A stretch of 64,000 nucleotides of DNA from Sphingomonas kyeonggiensis (GTDB taxonomy: Bacteria > Pseudomonadota > Alphaproteobacteria > Sphingomonadales > Sphingomonadaceae), in contig NZ_JAUSTJ010000002.1 of assembly GCF_030812785.1 (NCBI RefSeq), positions 1,550,001 through 1,614,000 on the forward strand, read 5' to 3'. The translations under genes were made by a program, and so were the position numbers. Positions 25,139 through 33,610 of the stretch are shown one piece after another (position 1 is the first letter of the stretch; each line of letters starts with the position of its first letter). A model generated the notes under the pieces. The model was not told the DNA's origin. It saw only the letters and a program-made list of their open reading frames with translations, and made no database searches.

Positions 25139-26617
25139 CTATTTCAGCTCGAACAGCGCGAAGCTGCGCGCGAGCGGGAAGAGATACTGGTCGTAATCGA
25201 GCATCATCGGCTCGGACCGCCAGAGCTGCTGCCAGCACCAGAGCGTGGCGAAGATGCCGCGTTGCGCCTCCAGGCTGGCAAAGCGGTAGAGCGGCACCAG
25301 GTTGGTCACCTTCACCGGCCGCCACATCAGGCAGGCGCCGAGCGAGGCCGCCCATTTCGGCGGATCGGTGACCAGCCCGGGATCGCCGCCGATCGCCTGG
25401 AGCAGCGCAGTGCGCTCCTGATCGTCCTTCAGCTCCTTCTTCTCACCCGAAGCCGAAGCGGATGCGGCGACGTTCACTGCCATCGCTTTCACCGCCGCCT
25501 TCACTTCGAGCTGCCATTTGGACAGCTCTTCCTTTGAATGGACGGTCTTCTCGTCCTGGACGTAGAGCTTGCCGCCGATCTCGGTCTCCAGCGCGAGATA
25601 GGCGCCCCAGTCCTCGAAGAAGTTGCGCAGCGCCTCGAACTCCTCGAAGCGGCGGCCGGAGAATTTGGCAAAGCTCTCCAGCTCCTTCATGCAGGCGGCG
25701 GTAAGGCGCGGCTGCTGGAGCTGGCGCACCTCGAGCTTGGGCACCGATATCTCGCAATAGGAATAGAAGGTGCCGTCGATCGCCTTGGATCCGCCGGACA
25801 TGCCGCCCGATGCGGAACCACTGGCGCCCCAGCCTGCCCCGCCGCCGCCGATGCTGAGCGATCCGCCCACCGCCGAGCGGACCTCCCGCTCGGTGCGGCT
25901 CGAGGTGACGAAGTCGTTGCTGACATAGCTCTGGCGCGGCATGCGCGAGAGCACCGCGGCGTGCGGCGCCTCGCCGGTGTCGATCACGTCGCGATAGCTC
26001 CAGCTGATCTCGCCGTTGCGCAGCAGCACGCCCTTGAAGACGTTGTTGACCTCGAGCACCCGCGCCTTGGTCTCGGGGGTGAGCGCGGCATAGACGTCGT
26101 TCACCGTGGATGCGGTGGCGGTCCCGTCGCTCAGCTTCTTGGCGAGCAGGTCCTGGATCTTGGTGAAGTCGCCCAGATCGGGCAGCTTGTAGCCCGCCGG
26201 CAGGTCCGGCGCGGTGCCGCGGCTCGCCTGGTGGACATGCGCGATGCCATCCTCGCCGAGCAGCTGGATCGCGGTCAGCTTGCCCTCGGCCTCGGTCTGC
26301 ACCGCCGAGCTGTTGACCATGAACTTGAACGACTTGTCGAGATCGGTGACGCCCGCGAGCAGCTTGCGCAGCTCGGCCAGCGTGGTCGACTTGTAATAGA
26401 CGATATGGACCACGATCGCCGGATCCTTGTCCGCCTGGATCGTCAGCGGATAGGATTTGCCCTGCACCGCCGGATCGGGCTTGTCGGGCAGCGTCTTGGG
26501 ATCGACGATCGGCTTGGGCCCGGGCGGCGGTGTCGGCGTTGGTGTCGGGGTCGGCGTTGGCGACGGGCTGGGCGTGGGCTTGGGCGCCGGCGAAGGCGTC
26601 GGTTCCGGCACGGGCAT
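25139..26617 (-). CDS. MACPF (perforin-like) domain protein
   Basis: 492 residues from ATG 26615-26617, which has GGAGAGGAAG just upstream; the frame is open 44 codons further, without a binding site. The N-terminus is a Pro-rich tract of PTP/PSP repeats (about 3-37). The key motif is NFFEDWGAYLALETEIGG (position about 25610-25565). It matches the MACPF signature [YW]-G-[TSA]-[HY]-x-x6-G-G. Glycine-rich SIGGGGAGWGASG precedes it, where MACPF proteins have their membrane-inserting helix clusters. C-terminal residues include an Ala/Ser-rich helix and Trp-rich LWCWQQLWRSEP. MACPF proteins oligomerise into pores; bacterial members are scattered and poorly understood. No signal peptide, so the export route or target is unclear. 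Cotranscribed with the downstream unknown gene. Confidence 0.72.
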   Translation of the reverse strand: MPVPEPTPSPAPKPTPSPSPTPTPTPTPTPPPGPKPIVDPKTLPDKPDPAVQGKSYPLTIQADKDPAIVVHIVYYKSTTLAELRKLLAGVTDLDKSFKFMVNSSAVQTEAEGKLTAIQLLGEDGIAHVHQASRGTAPDLPAGYKLPDLGDFTKIQDLLAKKLSDGTATASTVNDVYAALTPETKARVLEVNNVFKGVLLRNGEISWSYRDVIDTGEAPHAAVLSRMPRQSYVSNDFVTSSRTEREVRSAVGGSLSIGGGGAGWGASGSASGGMSGGSKAIDGTFYSYCEISVPKLEVRQLQQPRLTAACMKELESFAKFSGRRFEEFEALRNFFEDWGAYLALETEIGGKLYVQDEKTVHSKEELSKWQLEVKAAVKAMAVNVAASASASGEKKELKDDQERTALLQAIGGDPGLVTDPPKWAASLGACLMWRPVKVTNLVPLYRFASLEAQRGIFATLWCWQQLWRSEPMMLDYDQYLFPLARSFALFELK

Positions 26618-26803
26618 GGCTTCCTCTCCGAAGCGCGCGCGGCGCCGGCGCGCGAAATCCGCACGAGACGCCGGCCATGGATTTGTATCGACCCCGAGGT
26701 GCGCGTGTTGCCCCCGCGCCCTTTCCTTTATGCGGCCAAGCTTCCCCATCCTCGGAAGCGAGTCAACGAAGGCTCAAACCGTTTCGGTGCCGTTCCCGTC
26801 AAC

Positions 26804-26821
26804 TAGTATCAATTGACACTA
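26804..26821. promoter_or_regulatory. Operator upstream of hpd, shared with hmgA
   Basis: TAGTATCAATTGACACTA is an 18-bp palindrome with one mismatched pair, 47 bp before the hpd start. The 16-bp core AGTATCA(A/T)TTGACACT recurs upstream of hmgA with one difference. Confidence 0.65.
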
Positions 26822-26868
26822 ATTGCCCAAGGGTCTAGCTCGCCCGCGTTGTAGCTGGAGCGCACATC

Positions 26869-27906
26869 ATGACCGACCCGACCAATCCCCTGGGCCTCAA
26901 CGGCTTCGAGTTCGTCGAATTCACCTCGCCCGATCCCGAGGCGATGGCGAAGCAGTTCGAGATGCTCGGCTTCGTGCCGACGCACCGGCATCCGACCAAG
27001 AACATCACCCGCTACAAGCAGGGCCGCATTAACCTGATGCTCAACCGCGACGAGGCCGGCCGCGTGGCGGCGTTCCGCGGCGAGCACGGCCCCTCGGCCA
27101 GCGCGATGGCCTTCCGCGTCGCCGATCCGGCCAAGGCGATGGAATGGGCGCTGGAACACGGCGCCAAGCCGACCGAGGAGGACGACACCGTCATCCAGGG
27201 CATCGGCGGCTCGTACCTCTATTTCATCCAGGACGGCACCGACCTGTACGCCGACTGGGCGGCGTTCGACGGCTGGGAAGCCGCGGAAGCCGAGAACAAT
27301 GTCGGGCTCGATCTGCTCGACCACCTCACCCACAATGTCCGGCGCGGCCAGATGCGGGTGTGGTCGGAGTTCTACAAGACGCTCTTCGGCTTCGAGGAGC
27401 AGAAGTATTTCGACATCAAGGGCCAGGCCACCGGCCTGTTCAGCCAGGCGATGATCGCCCCCGACAAGGCGATCCGCATCCCCCTCAACGAGAGCCAGGA
27501 CGACAAGAGCCAGATCGAGGAGTTCATCCGCGAGTACAAGGGCGAAGGCATCCAGCACCTCGCGCTGACCACCCCGGACATCTTCGACACGGTCGAGCGG
27601 CTCCGTGCGAGGGGCGTGCGCCTTCAGGATACGATCGAAACCTATTACGAACTGGTCGACAAGCGCGTCCCCGGGCATGGCGAGGACCTGGAGCGCCTGA
27701 GGAAGAACCGTATCCTCATCGACGGCAATGTCGGCGACGAGGGCATCCTGCTGCAGATCTTCACCGAGAACATGTTCGGCCCGATCTTCTTCGAGATCAT
27801 CCAGCGCAAGGGCAATGAAGGCTTCGGCAACGGCAACTTCCAGGCGCTGTTCGAAAGCATCGAGCTGGACCAGATCCGCCGCGGCGTGATCAAGGTCGAC
27901 GCTTAA
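26869..27906 (+). CDS. hpd: 4-hydroxyphenylpyruvate dioxygenase
   Basis: 345 residues, the normal length. Two vicinal-oxygen-chelate domains. The three iron ligands are visible: His in LLDHLTHN, His in GIQHLALTT, and Glu in PIFFEIIQRKG near the C-terminus, where GNEGFGNGNF follows as in the family. The enzyme converts 4-hydroxyphenylpyruvate to homogentisate, the second step of tyrosine breakdown. Homogentisate is then opened by HmgA, encoded 1.6 kb away on the same strand, with a divergently oriented symporter between. The operator upstream is nearly identical to the one before hmgA, so the two are probably co-regulated. A hairpin lies just after the stop. Confidence 0.96.
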   Translation: MTDPTNPLGLNGFEFVEFTSPDPEAMAKQFEMLGFVPTHRHPTKNITRYKQGRINLMLNRDEAGRVAAFRGEHGPSASAMAFRVADPAKAMEWALEHGAKPTEEDDTVIQGIGGSYLYFIQDGTDLYADWAAFDGWEAAEAENNVGLDLLDHLTHNVRRGQMRVWSEFYKTLFGFEEQKYFDIKGQATGLFSQAMIAPDKAIRIPLNESQDDKSQIEEFIREYKGEGIQHLALTTPDIFDTVERLRARGVRLQDTIETYYELVDKRVPGHGEDLERLRKNRILIDGNVGDEGILLQIFTENMFGPIFFEIIQRKGNEGFGNGNFQALFESIELDQIRRGVIKVDA

Positions 27907-27920
27907 ACGCTTTTTAAGCA

Positions 27921-27950
27921 CGATCCCGCGAAAGGGCCGGGATCGGATTT
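27921..27950 (+). terminator. Probable terminator after hpd
   Basis: CGATCCCG (27921-27928) / CGGGATCG (27938-27945) with a 9-nt loop, followed by GATTTG. It lies 15 bp after hpd. The T-run is weak. Confidence 0.45.
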
Positions 27951-28048
27951 GCCGGGCGCGCGTTTGCCGCTTTGGAAAGTTTGGAGAGGAAGCCGGGGGA
28001 GCGCTGCCAGTTGCGTAGCGTGGCGCTCTACCCGGCCACCAAATTCCG

Positions 28049-29392
28049 TCAGGCCAGCGCGAGTTCGCCGCGCACCTCACCCGCCCCTTCCCGGAAGCGT
28101 GCCTCGTCGAGCAGGCCCTCGCGCTTGGCGACGATCACCGGCACCAGCATCTGCCCCGCCACATTGGTCGCGGTCCGCCCCATATCGAGGATCGGGTCGA
28201 TCGCCAGCAGCAGCCCCACACCGTCCAGCGGCAGGCCGAGCGTCGACAGGGTGAGCGTCAGCATCACCGTCGCGCCGGTCAGACCCGCGGTGGCAGCCGA
28301 TCCCAGCACCGAGACGAAGGCGATCAGCGCATATTGCTCGAGCCCGAGCGGAATGCCGTAGAATTGCGCGACGAAGATCGCCGAGATCGCCGGATAGATC
28401 GCCGCACAGCCGTCCATCTTGGTGGTGGCGCCCAGCGGCACCGCAAAGGCGGCATATGCGCGCGGCACGCCCAGCGCCCGCTCGGTCACGTCCTCGGTCA
28501 CCGGCAGCGTGCCGACCGAAGACCGCGATACGAAACCGAGCTGGATCGCCGGCCAGGCCGAAGCGAAGAAACGCAGCGGGCCCAAGCCATGCGCGGCGAG
28601 CAACAGCGGATAGACCACCAGCAGCACCAGCCCCAGGCCGATATAGACTGCGCCCGCATAGGTGCCGAGCGCCGCAAGCGACTCCCAGCCATAGCGGACC
28701 ACTGCATCGCCGATCAGCGCGGCGGTGCCGATCGGAGTCAGGCGGATCACCCAGCGCAGCAGCAGCCGGAAGACCGCGAGCGCCGAGGCGTTGAAGTCGA
28801 GGAAGCGATGCCCCGCCTCGCCCGCCTTCACCGCCGCCGCACCGATCGCGACCGCCAGCACGATGATCTGGAGGACGTTGAACGAAAGCCCGGTGGTCGC
28901 GCCGGCATCCGTCACCTTGGTGGAGGCCGCGATGCCGAGGAAGTTCGCCGGCACCAGACCTTTCAGGAAATCGAGCCAGCTGCCGGTACTGGACGGCGCC
29001 GCTGCAGCGGCTGCGGCCACCGCGCTGTGATGCCCCGGCTGGAGTACCAGCCCCAAAGTGATGCCGATTCCCACCGCGATCGCCGCGGTGATCGCGAACC
29101 ACAGCAAGGTCTGCGCAACCAGCCGCGCGGCATTGTTGAGGTCGCGCAGCGCCGCGATCGAAGCGACGATCGCCGTGAACACCAAAGGCGGCACCAGCAC
29201 CTTGAGCAGTTGCACGAAGATCTGCCCGACCGTCTGCAGCGCCTGGGCGAGCCCGTTCGCCATCTCGCCATCGCTGCCGATCGCCCGTGCCGCCAGCCCC
29301 AGCGCCAGTCCGGCGGCCATGCCGATCGCGACCTGCACGCCGAAGCCCGGTAGCTGGAGCCGCCGCGGTGCGGCTGCGCTGTTGGTGGCCAT
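28049..29392 (-). CDS. Dicarboxylate/amino acid:cation symporter (DAACS family)
   Basis: 447 residues from ATG 29390-29392 (GGAG upstream); the frame runs 20 codons further. Signature segments of the glutamate/dicarboxylate transporter fold are visible: the Ser-rich hairpin SRSSVGTLPVTED, ATTKMDGCAAIYPAISAIF, and the ligand/Na+ site IDPILDMGRTATNVAGQM. About eight membrane helices plus two re-entrant loops. The family imports C4-dicarboxylates or acidic/neutral amino acids with Na+ or H+. Its position between hpd and hmgA and divergent from the hmgA operator suggests it serves the tyrosine pathway, for example aromatic substrate or fumarate traffic, but this is inference. Confidence 0.9.
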   Translation of the reverse strand: MATNSAAAPRRLQLPGFGVQVAIGMAAGLALGLAARAIGSDGEMANGLAQALQTVGQIFVQLLKVLVPPLVFTAIVASIAALRDLNNAARLVAQTLLWFAITAAIAVGIGITLGLVLQPGHHSAVAAAAAAAPSSTGSWLDFLKGLVPANFLGIAASTKVTDAGATTGLSFNVLQIIVLAVAIGAAAVKAGEAGHRFLDFNASALAVFRLLLRWVIRLTPIGTAALIGDAVVRYGWESLAALGTYAGAVYIGLGLVLLVVYPLLLAAHGLGPLRFFASAWPAIQLGFVSRSSVGTLPVTEDVTERALGVPRAYAAFAVPLGATTKMDGCAAIYPAISAIFVAQFYGIPLGLEQYALIAFVSVLGSAATAGLTGATVMLTLTLSTLGLPLDGVGLLLAIDPILDMGRTATNVAGQMLVPVIVAKREGLLDEARFREGAGEVRGELALA

Positions 29393-29494
29393 TGATTGCG
29401 ACTCCGGAATTAAACCCACCAAAGAAGTAGGAATTACCCGGATGCGGCCCAAGAAAGTTTAGGTTCGCGCCCTGATAGCTCGCCCCGCAGTAGA

Positions 29495-29512
29495 TAGTAT
29501 CATTTGACACTT
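29495..29512. promoter_or_regulatory. Operator in the hmgA/symporter divergent region
   Basis: The core AGTATCATTTGACACT (29496-29511) differs at one position from the hpd operator core. It lies 42 bp upstream of the hmgA start and about 100 bp upstream of the divergent symporter. Confidence 0.65.
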
Positions 29513-29553
29513 TATGTGCGGCACACCAGAGAGAGGGGCATAGAGAGGATGCG

Positions 29554-30831
29554 ATGACCGACTATTTCTCCGGCTTCGGCAATCACGTTTCCACCGAGGC
29601 CGTGCCCGGCGCGCTGCCCGTCGGCCGCAACTCGCCGCAGAAGCCCGCCTTCGGCCTCTATGCCGAGCAGCTTTCCGGCACCGCCTTCACCGCGCCGCGT
29701 CATGAGAACCGCCGCTCCTGGCTCTATCGCCTGCGCCCCACGGCCGAGCATCCGCCGTTCACGCGTTATTCCGGCGCGGCGAACTTCGCGCCCGGCACGG
29801 TCAGCGATCCCCTGCCCCCCAATCGCCTGCGCTGGAACCCGATCGAGGTGCCCGCGCCCGGCACAGACCTTGTCGACGGCATGACCACCATGCTCGCCAA
29901 TCGCGATCCCGCCGATCTCGAAGGCGTGGCGGTGCATGTCTACGCCGCCAACCAGGACATGGAAACCCGTGTCTTCTTCGATGCGGACGGCGAGCTGCTC
30001 TTCATCCCCCAGGCCGGCCGGCTGACCCTGCTCACCGAGCTTGGCCGCATCGACATCGCGCCCGGGCAAGTCGCGCTGGTCCCGCGCGGCGTCCGCTTCC
30101 GCGCACTGCTGCCGGAGGGCGAGGCGCGCGGCTATGTCGCCGAGAACCACGGCGCGCTGTTCCGCCTGCCCGATCTCGGCCCAATCGGCGCCAACGGCCT
30201 CGCCAATCCGCGCGACTTCGAGACGCCGGCGGCGTGGTTCGAGGATCGCGACGAGCCCTTCGAAGTCATCCAGAAGCATCTCGGCAGCCTGTGGACCACC
30301 ACCCTGCCCCATTCGCCGCTCGACGTGGTCGCCTGGCACGGCAACCTCGCGCCCTGGCGCTATGATCTCGCCCGGTTCAACACGATGAACACGGTGAGCT
30401 TCGACCATCCGGATCCGTCGATCTTCACCGTGCTGACCTCGCCGTCGGACGTGCCAGGCCGCGCCAATGCCGATTTCGTGATCTTCCCGCCGCGCTGGAT
30501 GGTCGCCGAGGACACGTTCCGCCCGCCCTGGTTCCACCGCAACATCATGAGCGAGGCGATGGGCCTGATCACCGGCGCCTATGACGCCAAGGCCGAGGGC
30601 TTCGCCCCTGGCGGCCTGTCGCTGCATAATCTCATGGCAGGCCACGGCCCCGACGTGACCAGCTGGCAGGGCGCTTCGAACGCGGACCTCAAGCCTCACA
30701 AGATCGACGGGACGATGGCCTTCATGGTCGAGACCTGCTGGCCGTACAAGCCGACGCAATACGCCCTCGACCGCGCCCAGCCCGATTATGACGCGGCCTG
30801 GGCGGGCTTCCCGAAGGCACAGCTGCCATGA
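29554..30831 (+). CDS. hmgA: Homogentisate 1,2-dioxygenase
   Basis: 425 residues, family length. Starts [19 protein letters not shown], the conserved N-terminus. The metal-site region is visible as [18 protein letters not shown], then [17 protein letters not shown], with the His and Glu ligands. The enzyme opens the ring of homogentisate to maleylacetoacetate, the step after Hpd. The following enzymes (maleylacetoacetate isomerase and fumarylacetoacetase) are not in the window. GAGAGGAT upstream is a good binding site. Seven bases after its stop begins an inverted-repeat element, and a Rieske gene follows it. Confidence 0.97.
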   Translation: MTDYFSGFGNHVSTEAVPGALPVGRNSPQKPAFGLYAEQLSGTAFTAPRHENRRSWLYRLRPTAEHPPFTRYSGAANFAPGTVSDPLPPNRLRWNPIEVPAPGTDLVDGMTTMLANRDPADLEGVAVHVYAANQDMETRVFFDADGELLFIPQAGRLTLLTELGRIDIAPGQVALVPRGVRFRALLPEGEARGYVAENHGALFRLPDLGPIGANGLANPRDFETPAAWFEDRDEPFEVIQKHLGSLWTTTLPHSPLDVVAWHGNLAPWRYDLARFNTMNTVSFDHPDPSIFTVLTSPSDVPGRANADFVIFPPRWMVAEDTFRPPWFHRNIMSEAMGLITGAYDAKAEGFAPGGLSLHNLMAGHGPDVTSWQGASNADLKPHKIDGTMAFMVETCWPYKPTQYALDRAQPDYDAAWAGFPKAQLP

Positions 30832-30837
30832 CCGCAA

Positions 30838-30986
30838 ATTCCTCCCCGGCACGGGGAGGGGGACCGCGACGCGCAGCGGCGTGGTGGAGGGGGCCCGCTC
30901 TCCACGAGCGAGATTCCTTGCGGAGCACGGGCCCCCTCCACCATTCGCTGGCGCGAATGGTCCCCCTCCCCGTTCCGGGGAGGATT
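30838..30986. repeat. ORF-less inverted-repeat element of the DUF559-element family
   Basis: Left arm 30841-30893 and right arm 30932-30983 are inverted relatives. Both start from the outside with CCTCCCCGG..., continue with GGGGAGGGGGACC, then a variable inner stem, then GGTGGAGGGGG. The outer ends and the GGGGACC ... GGTGGAGGGG order match the arms of the element at 38774-39266, which carries a gene; this copy has only a 38-bp spacer. It fills the gap between hmgA and the Rieske gene, and its GGGGAGGA end is the only ribosome-binding-like sequence before the Rieske GTG. Confidence 0.85.
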
Positions 30987-30989
30987 TAA

Positions 30990-31343
30990 GTGGACCGCCT
31001 CACCGAGACCCCGCCCAACGTCACCCTCGGCCCGCTCGACCTCATCCCCGACGGCAAGGCACGCAACTTCGTCCTCGAGATGCGCGCGGGGCGGTTCCAC
31101 GGTTTCGTCGTCCGCCAGGGCGAGGCCGTGCATGGCTATCTCGACCTCTGCGCGCACATGGCGCTACCGCTGTCGAACAGGCTCGACGACTATCTCACCC
31201 CCGATGGCAGCCACATCCAGTGCAGCTGGCACGGCGCGCTCTATCGGATCGAGGACGGTGCCTGTGTCGGCGGCCCGTGCGTCGGCGCGAAGCTGCGCCC
31301 CTGGCCGGTCATCGTGCGCGACGGGATGATCGTCACTGCCTGA
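30990..31343 (+). CDS. Rieske [2Fe-2S] ferredoxin-like protein
   Basis: 117 residues. The cluster ligands are clear: Cys-x-His in YLDLCAHMALPLS and Cys-x2-His in HIQCSWHGALYRIEDG, about 35 residues apart. The single-domain size matches small Rieske ferredoxins that feed electrons to oxygenases. GTG start at 30990; its only upstream purine-rich site, GGGGAGGA, is the right end of the inverted-repeat element. Being directly downstream of hmgA suggests a link to aromatic breakdown, but no partner oxygenase is adjacent. Confident for the fold, unsure of the partner. Confidence 0.88.
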   Translation: MDRLTETPPNVTLGPLDLIPDGKARNFVLEMRAGRFHGFVVRQGEAVHGYLDLCAHMALPLSNRLDDYLTPDGSHIQCSWHGALYRIEDGACVGGPCVGAKLRPWPVIVRDGMIVTA

Positions 31344-31477
31344 ATGTCGGCATATCCGGAACGGACCAAGTTGAATCCCAAGTCACAGTGCTTTCTATTG
31401 ACCGACTCATCTTGAGGGCGCCCAATGCTCTCCGGTAAATATCCCTTACGATACTTGCCAATCTACAGGAGCGAACC

Positions 31478-31909
31478 ATGGCTGACCTTACCAAGTTCGT
31501 GAATTCCGCACTCAAGCAGGGCGAGACGTTCGACGTCTATCTCAATCGCTTTCCCAAGATCGGCTCCGGCAAGGCCAATGCGCTCGTGCCGTTGCATGCC
31601 AACTTCACCGTCGATGCCTCGGTGCTCGGCCATCCGATCAAGGGCGACATCGACATCACCATGCCCGATCTCAGCCCCTCGGGTACCTGCACGATCGGCT
31701 TCCTCGGCGGCCGGCAGCAGGCGCCCTACACCACCAGCGGCAACAAGCTCGAGATCAAGGCGCAGGGCCGCACGATCACCTTCTACGGCGGCGACAAGCA
31801 GTGGAGCTGGATCGATGTGAGCGGCATCCCCGGCTCGGTCGGCATCTGGCCGACCAGCCATGCGCTCCAGGACGAAGACGAACTCGACCTCGCCGGCATC
31901 GAGGCCTGA
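31478..31909 (+). CDS. Conserved-looking hypothetical protein, 143 aa
   Basis: No family recognised. The sequence is soluble, without signal peptide or membrane helix. The central part alternates strands and turns (ITMPDLSPSGTCTIGFLGG, LEIKAQGRTITFYGG, WSWIDVSGIPGSVGIWP), suggesting a beta-sandwich. A good GGAG lies at 31468-31471. It stands alone between the Rieske gene and isovaleryl-CoA dehydrogenase, followed by a strong hairpin, so it is probably a single transcription unit. Codon use matches its neighbours. Confidence 0.65.
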   Translation: MADLTKFVNSALKQGETFDVYLNRFPKIGSGKANALVPLHANFTVDASVLGHPIKGDIDITMPDLSPSGTCTIGFLGGRQQAPYTTSGNKLEIKAQGRTITFYGGDKQWSWIDVSGIPGSVGIWPTSHALQDEDELDLAGIEA

Positions 31910-31921
31910 TTTCTCCCCCGG

Positions 31922-31955
31922 TTCCCCCGGCATGAGGTCGCGCCGGGGGAATTTC
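31922..31955 (+). terminator. Hairpin terminator after the 143-aa gene
   Basis: TTCCCCCGGC (31922-31931) / GCCGGGGGAA (31942-31951), 10-nt loop, followed by TTTCCTCTC. A 10-bp perfect stem. Confidence 0.6.
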
Positions 31956-32052
31956 CTCTCTTGCTCTCTCCCCTCTTGCCGCCCCGAGTGAAATCGGGGA
32001 AAAGGCAGGAAAATAGGTCAGTATTGCTGACGCGCATATCCGGAGAGAGGCC

Positions 32053-33207
32053 ATGGAACCCACGCTCGATTTCGGTCTCGGCGAGACCGCCGACATGATC
32101 CGCGAGACCACGCAGCGCTTCGCCAAGGAGCGGATCGAGCCGCTCGCCGCGAGGATCGACGCCGAGGACTGGTTCCCCCGCGAAGAGCTGTGGACCGCGA
32201 TGGGCGAGCTCGGCCTGCACGGCATCACCGTCGAGGAGGAGTTTGGCGGCCTGGGCCTGGGCTATCTCGAACATGTCGTCGCCCAGGAGGAAATTGCCCG
32301 CGCTTCGGCCTCGATCGGCCTCAGCTACGGCGCGCATTCGAATCTCTGCATCAACCAGATCCGCCGCTGGGCCAATCCCGAACAGAAGGCGAAGTATCTC
32401 CCCAAGCTGATCTCCGGCGAGCATGTCGGCAGCCTCGCCATGTCGGAAGCCGGCGCCGGATCGGACGTCGTCTCGATGAAGCTGCGCGCCGAGAAGACCG
32501 ACCGGGGCTATGTCCTCAATGGCACCAAGTTCTGGATCACCAACGCGGCCTATGCCGACACGCTGGTGGTCTACGCCAAGACCGGCGAAGGCTCGCGCGG
32601 CATCACCACCTTCCTGATCGAGAAGGACATGCCCGGTTTCTCGATCGGCCAGAAGATCGACAAGATGGGCATGCGCGGCTCGCCCACCGCCGAGCTGGTG
32701 TTCAGCGATTGCGAGGTTCCGGAAGAGAATGTCATGGGCCCGCTCAACGGCGGCGTTGGCGTGCTGATGTCCGGCCTCGATTATGAGCGCACCGTGCTCT
32801 CGGGCATCCAGCTCGGCATCATGCAGGCCTGTCTCGACGTCGTCCTGCCCTATCTGCGCGAGCGCAAGCAGTTCGGCCAGCCGATCGGCCAGTTCCAGCT
32901 GATGCAGGCCAAGGTGGCGGACATGTACGTCGCCCTCAACTCGGCCCGCGCGTATGTCTATGCGGTCGCCAAGAGCTGCGACGCTGGCAGGACCACCCGC
33001 TTCGACGCCGCCGGCGCGATCCTGCTCGCCTCGGAGAATGCTGTGAAGGTCTCGCTCGAGGCGATCCAGGCGCTGGGCGGCGCCGGCTATACCAAGGACT
33101 GGCCGGTCGAGCGCTTCGCCCGCGACGCCAAGCTGCTCGATATCGGCGCCGGCACCAACGAGATCCGCCGCATGCTGATCGGCCGGGAACTGATCGGCGC
33201 CGCATGA
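32053..33207 (+). CDS. ivd: Isovaleryl-CoA dehydrogenase
   Basis: 384 residues, acyl-CoA dehydrogenase fold. Motifs: [20 protein letters not shown] and [18 protein letters not shown] (FAD-binding), [13 protein letters not shown], and the C-terminal [20 protein letters not shown] and [19 protein letters not shown]. The catalytic base is Glu245 in [10 protein letters not shown], the position used by isovaleryl-CoA rather than medium-chain enzymes. It oxidises isovaleryl-CoA to 3-methylcrotonyl-CoA in leucine breakdown, passing electrons to ETF. The next enzymes, both 3-methylcrotonyl-CoA carboxylase subunits, are encoded at 37150 and 40222. GAGAGAGG precedes the start; the next gene overlaps by 4 bp. 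Confidence 0.95.
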   Translation: MEPTLDFGLGETADMIRETTQRFAKERIEPLAARIDAEDWFPREELWTAMGELGLHGITVEEEFGGLGLGYLEHVVAQEEIARASASIGLSYGAHSNLCINQIRRWANPEQKAKYLPKLISGEHVGSLAMSEAGAGSDVVSMKLRAEKTDRGYVLNGTKFWITNAAYADTLVVYAKTGEGSRGITTFLIEKDMPGFSIGQKIDKMGMRGSPTAELVFSDCEVPEENVMGPLNGGVGVLMSGLDYERTVLSGIQLGIMQACLDVVLPYLRERKQFGQPIGQFQLMQAKVADMYVALNSARAYVYAVAKSCDAGRTTRFDAAGAILLASENAVKVSLEAIQALGGAGYTKDWPVERFARDAKLLDIGAGTNEIRRMLIGRELIGAA

Positions 33208-33572
33208 AGGCGCTCCGCATCCTGGCCGTGATCGGCGCGATCCTGTTGATGGCAGGCGAAGGCTATCGCTCCTGGGGCGCCGGCCGACCGGCGGTGTTCT
33301 GGATGGACGACATGCTGGCAGGTGCGATGATGATCGCCGCCGCGATCCTGGTCGGCCGCCAGAGTTTCGCCACGCGCAGCTTCTTCGCGGCGAGCTGGGG
33401 CGTCGCGGTCGGCATGCTCTACGGCAGCTTCTTCGGAAAGCTCTACGATCCGGCGAGCAGCAATCCCGGCAATTTCTCGATCGGCCTGCTGACCTGGCTA
33501 GTCGGCGCCGCGTTCGCCATCGCGATCGGCGGGCTGGTGGCCAGCATCCTGCTGCCGGGGCCGCGTCGGTGA
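33204..33572 (+). CDS. Small integral membrane protein, unknown
   Basis: 122 residues, four predicted membrane helices ([49 protein letters not shown], and [16 protein letters not shown]). No family recognised. It overlaps the ivd stop codon by 4 bp (ATGA), so it is cotranslated with the dehydrogenase. Any role in leucine catabolism is unknown. A short palindrome (33582-33599) follows the stop codon. Confidence 0.75.
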   Translation: MKALRILAVIGAILLMAGEGYRSWGAGRPAVFWMDDMLAGAMMIAAAILVGRQSFATRSFFAASWGVAVGMLYGSFFGKLYDPASSNPGNFSIGLLTWLVGAAFAIAIGGLVASILLPGPRR

Positions 33573-33581
33573 GGAATTCCC

Positions 33582-33599
33582 CCTCCCGCAAGCGGGAGG
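33582..33599. repeat. Solo CCTCCCGC stem
   Basis: CCTCCCGC-AA-GCGGGAGG, 10 bp after the membrane protein gene and between two convergent genes. It resembles the outer stem of the inverted-repeat elements and may end transcription from both sides. Confidence 0.6.
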
Positions 33600-33610
33600 A
33601 GGAACGCAGG

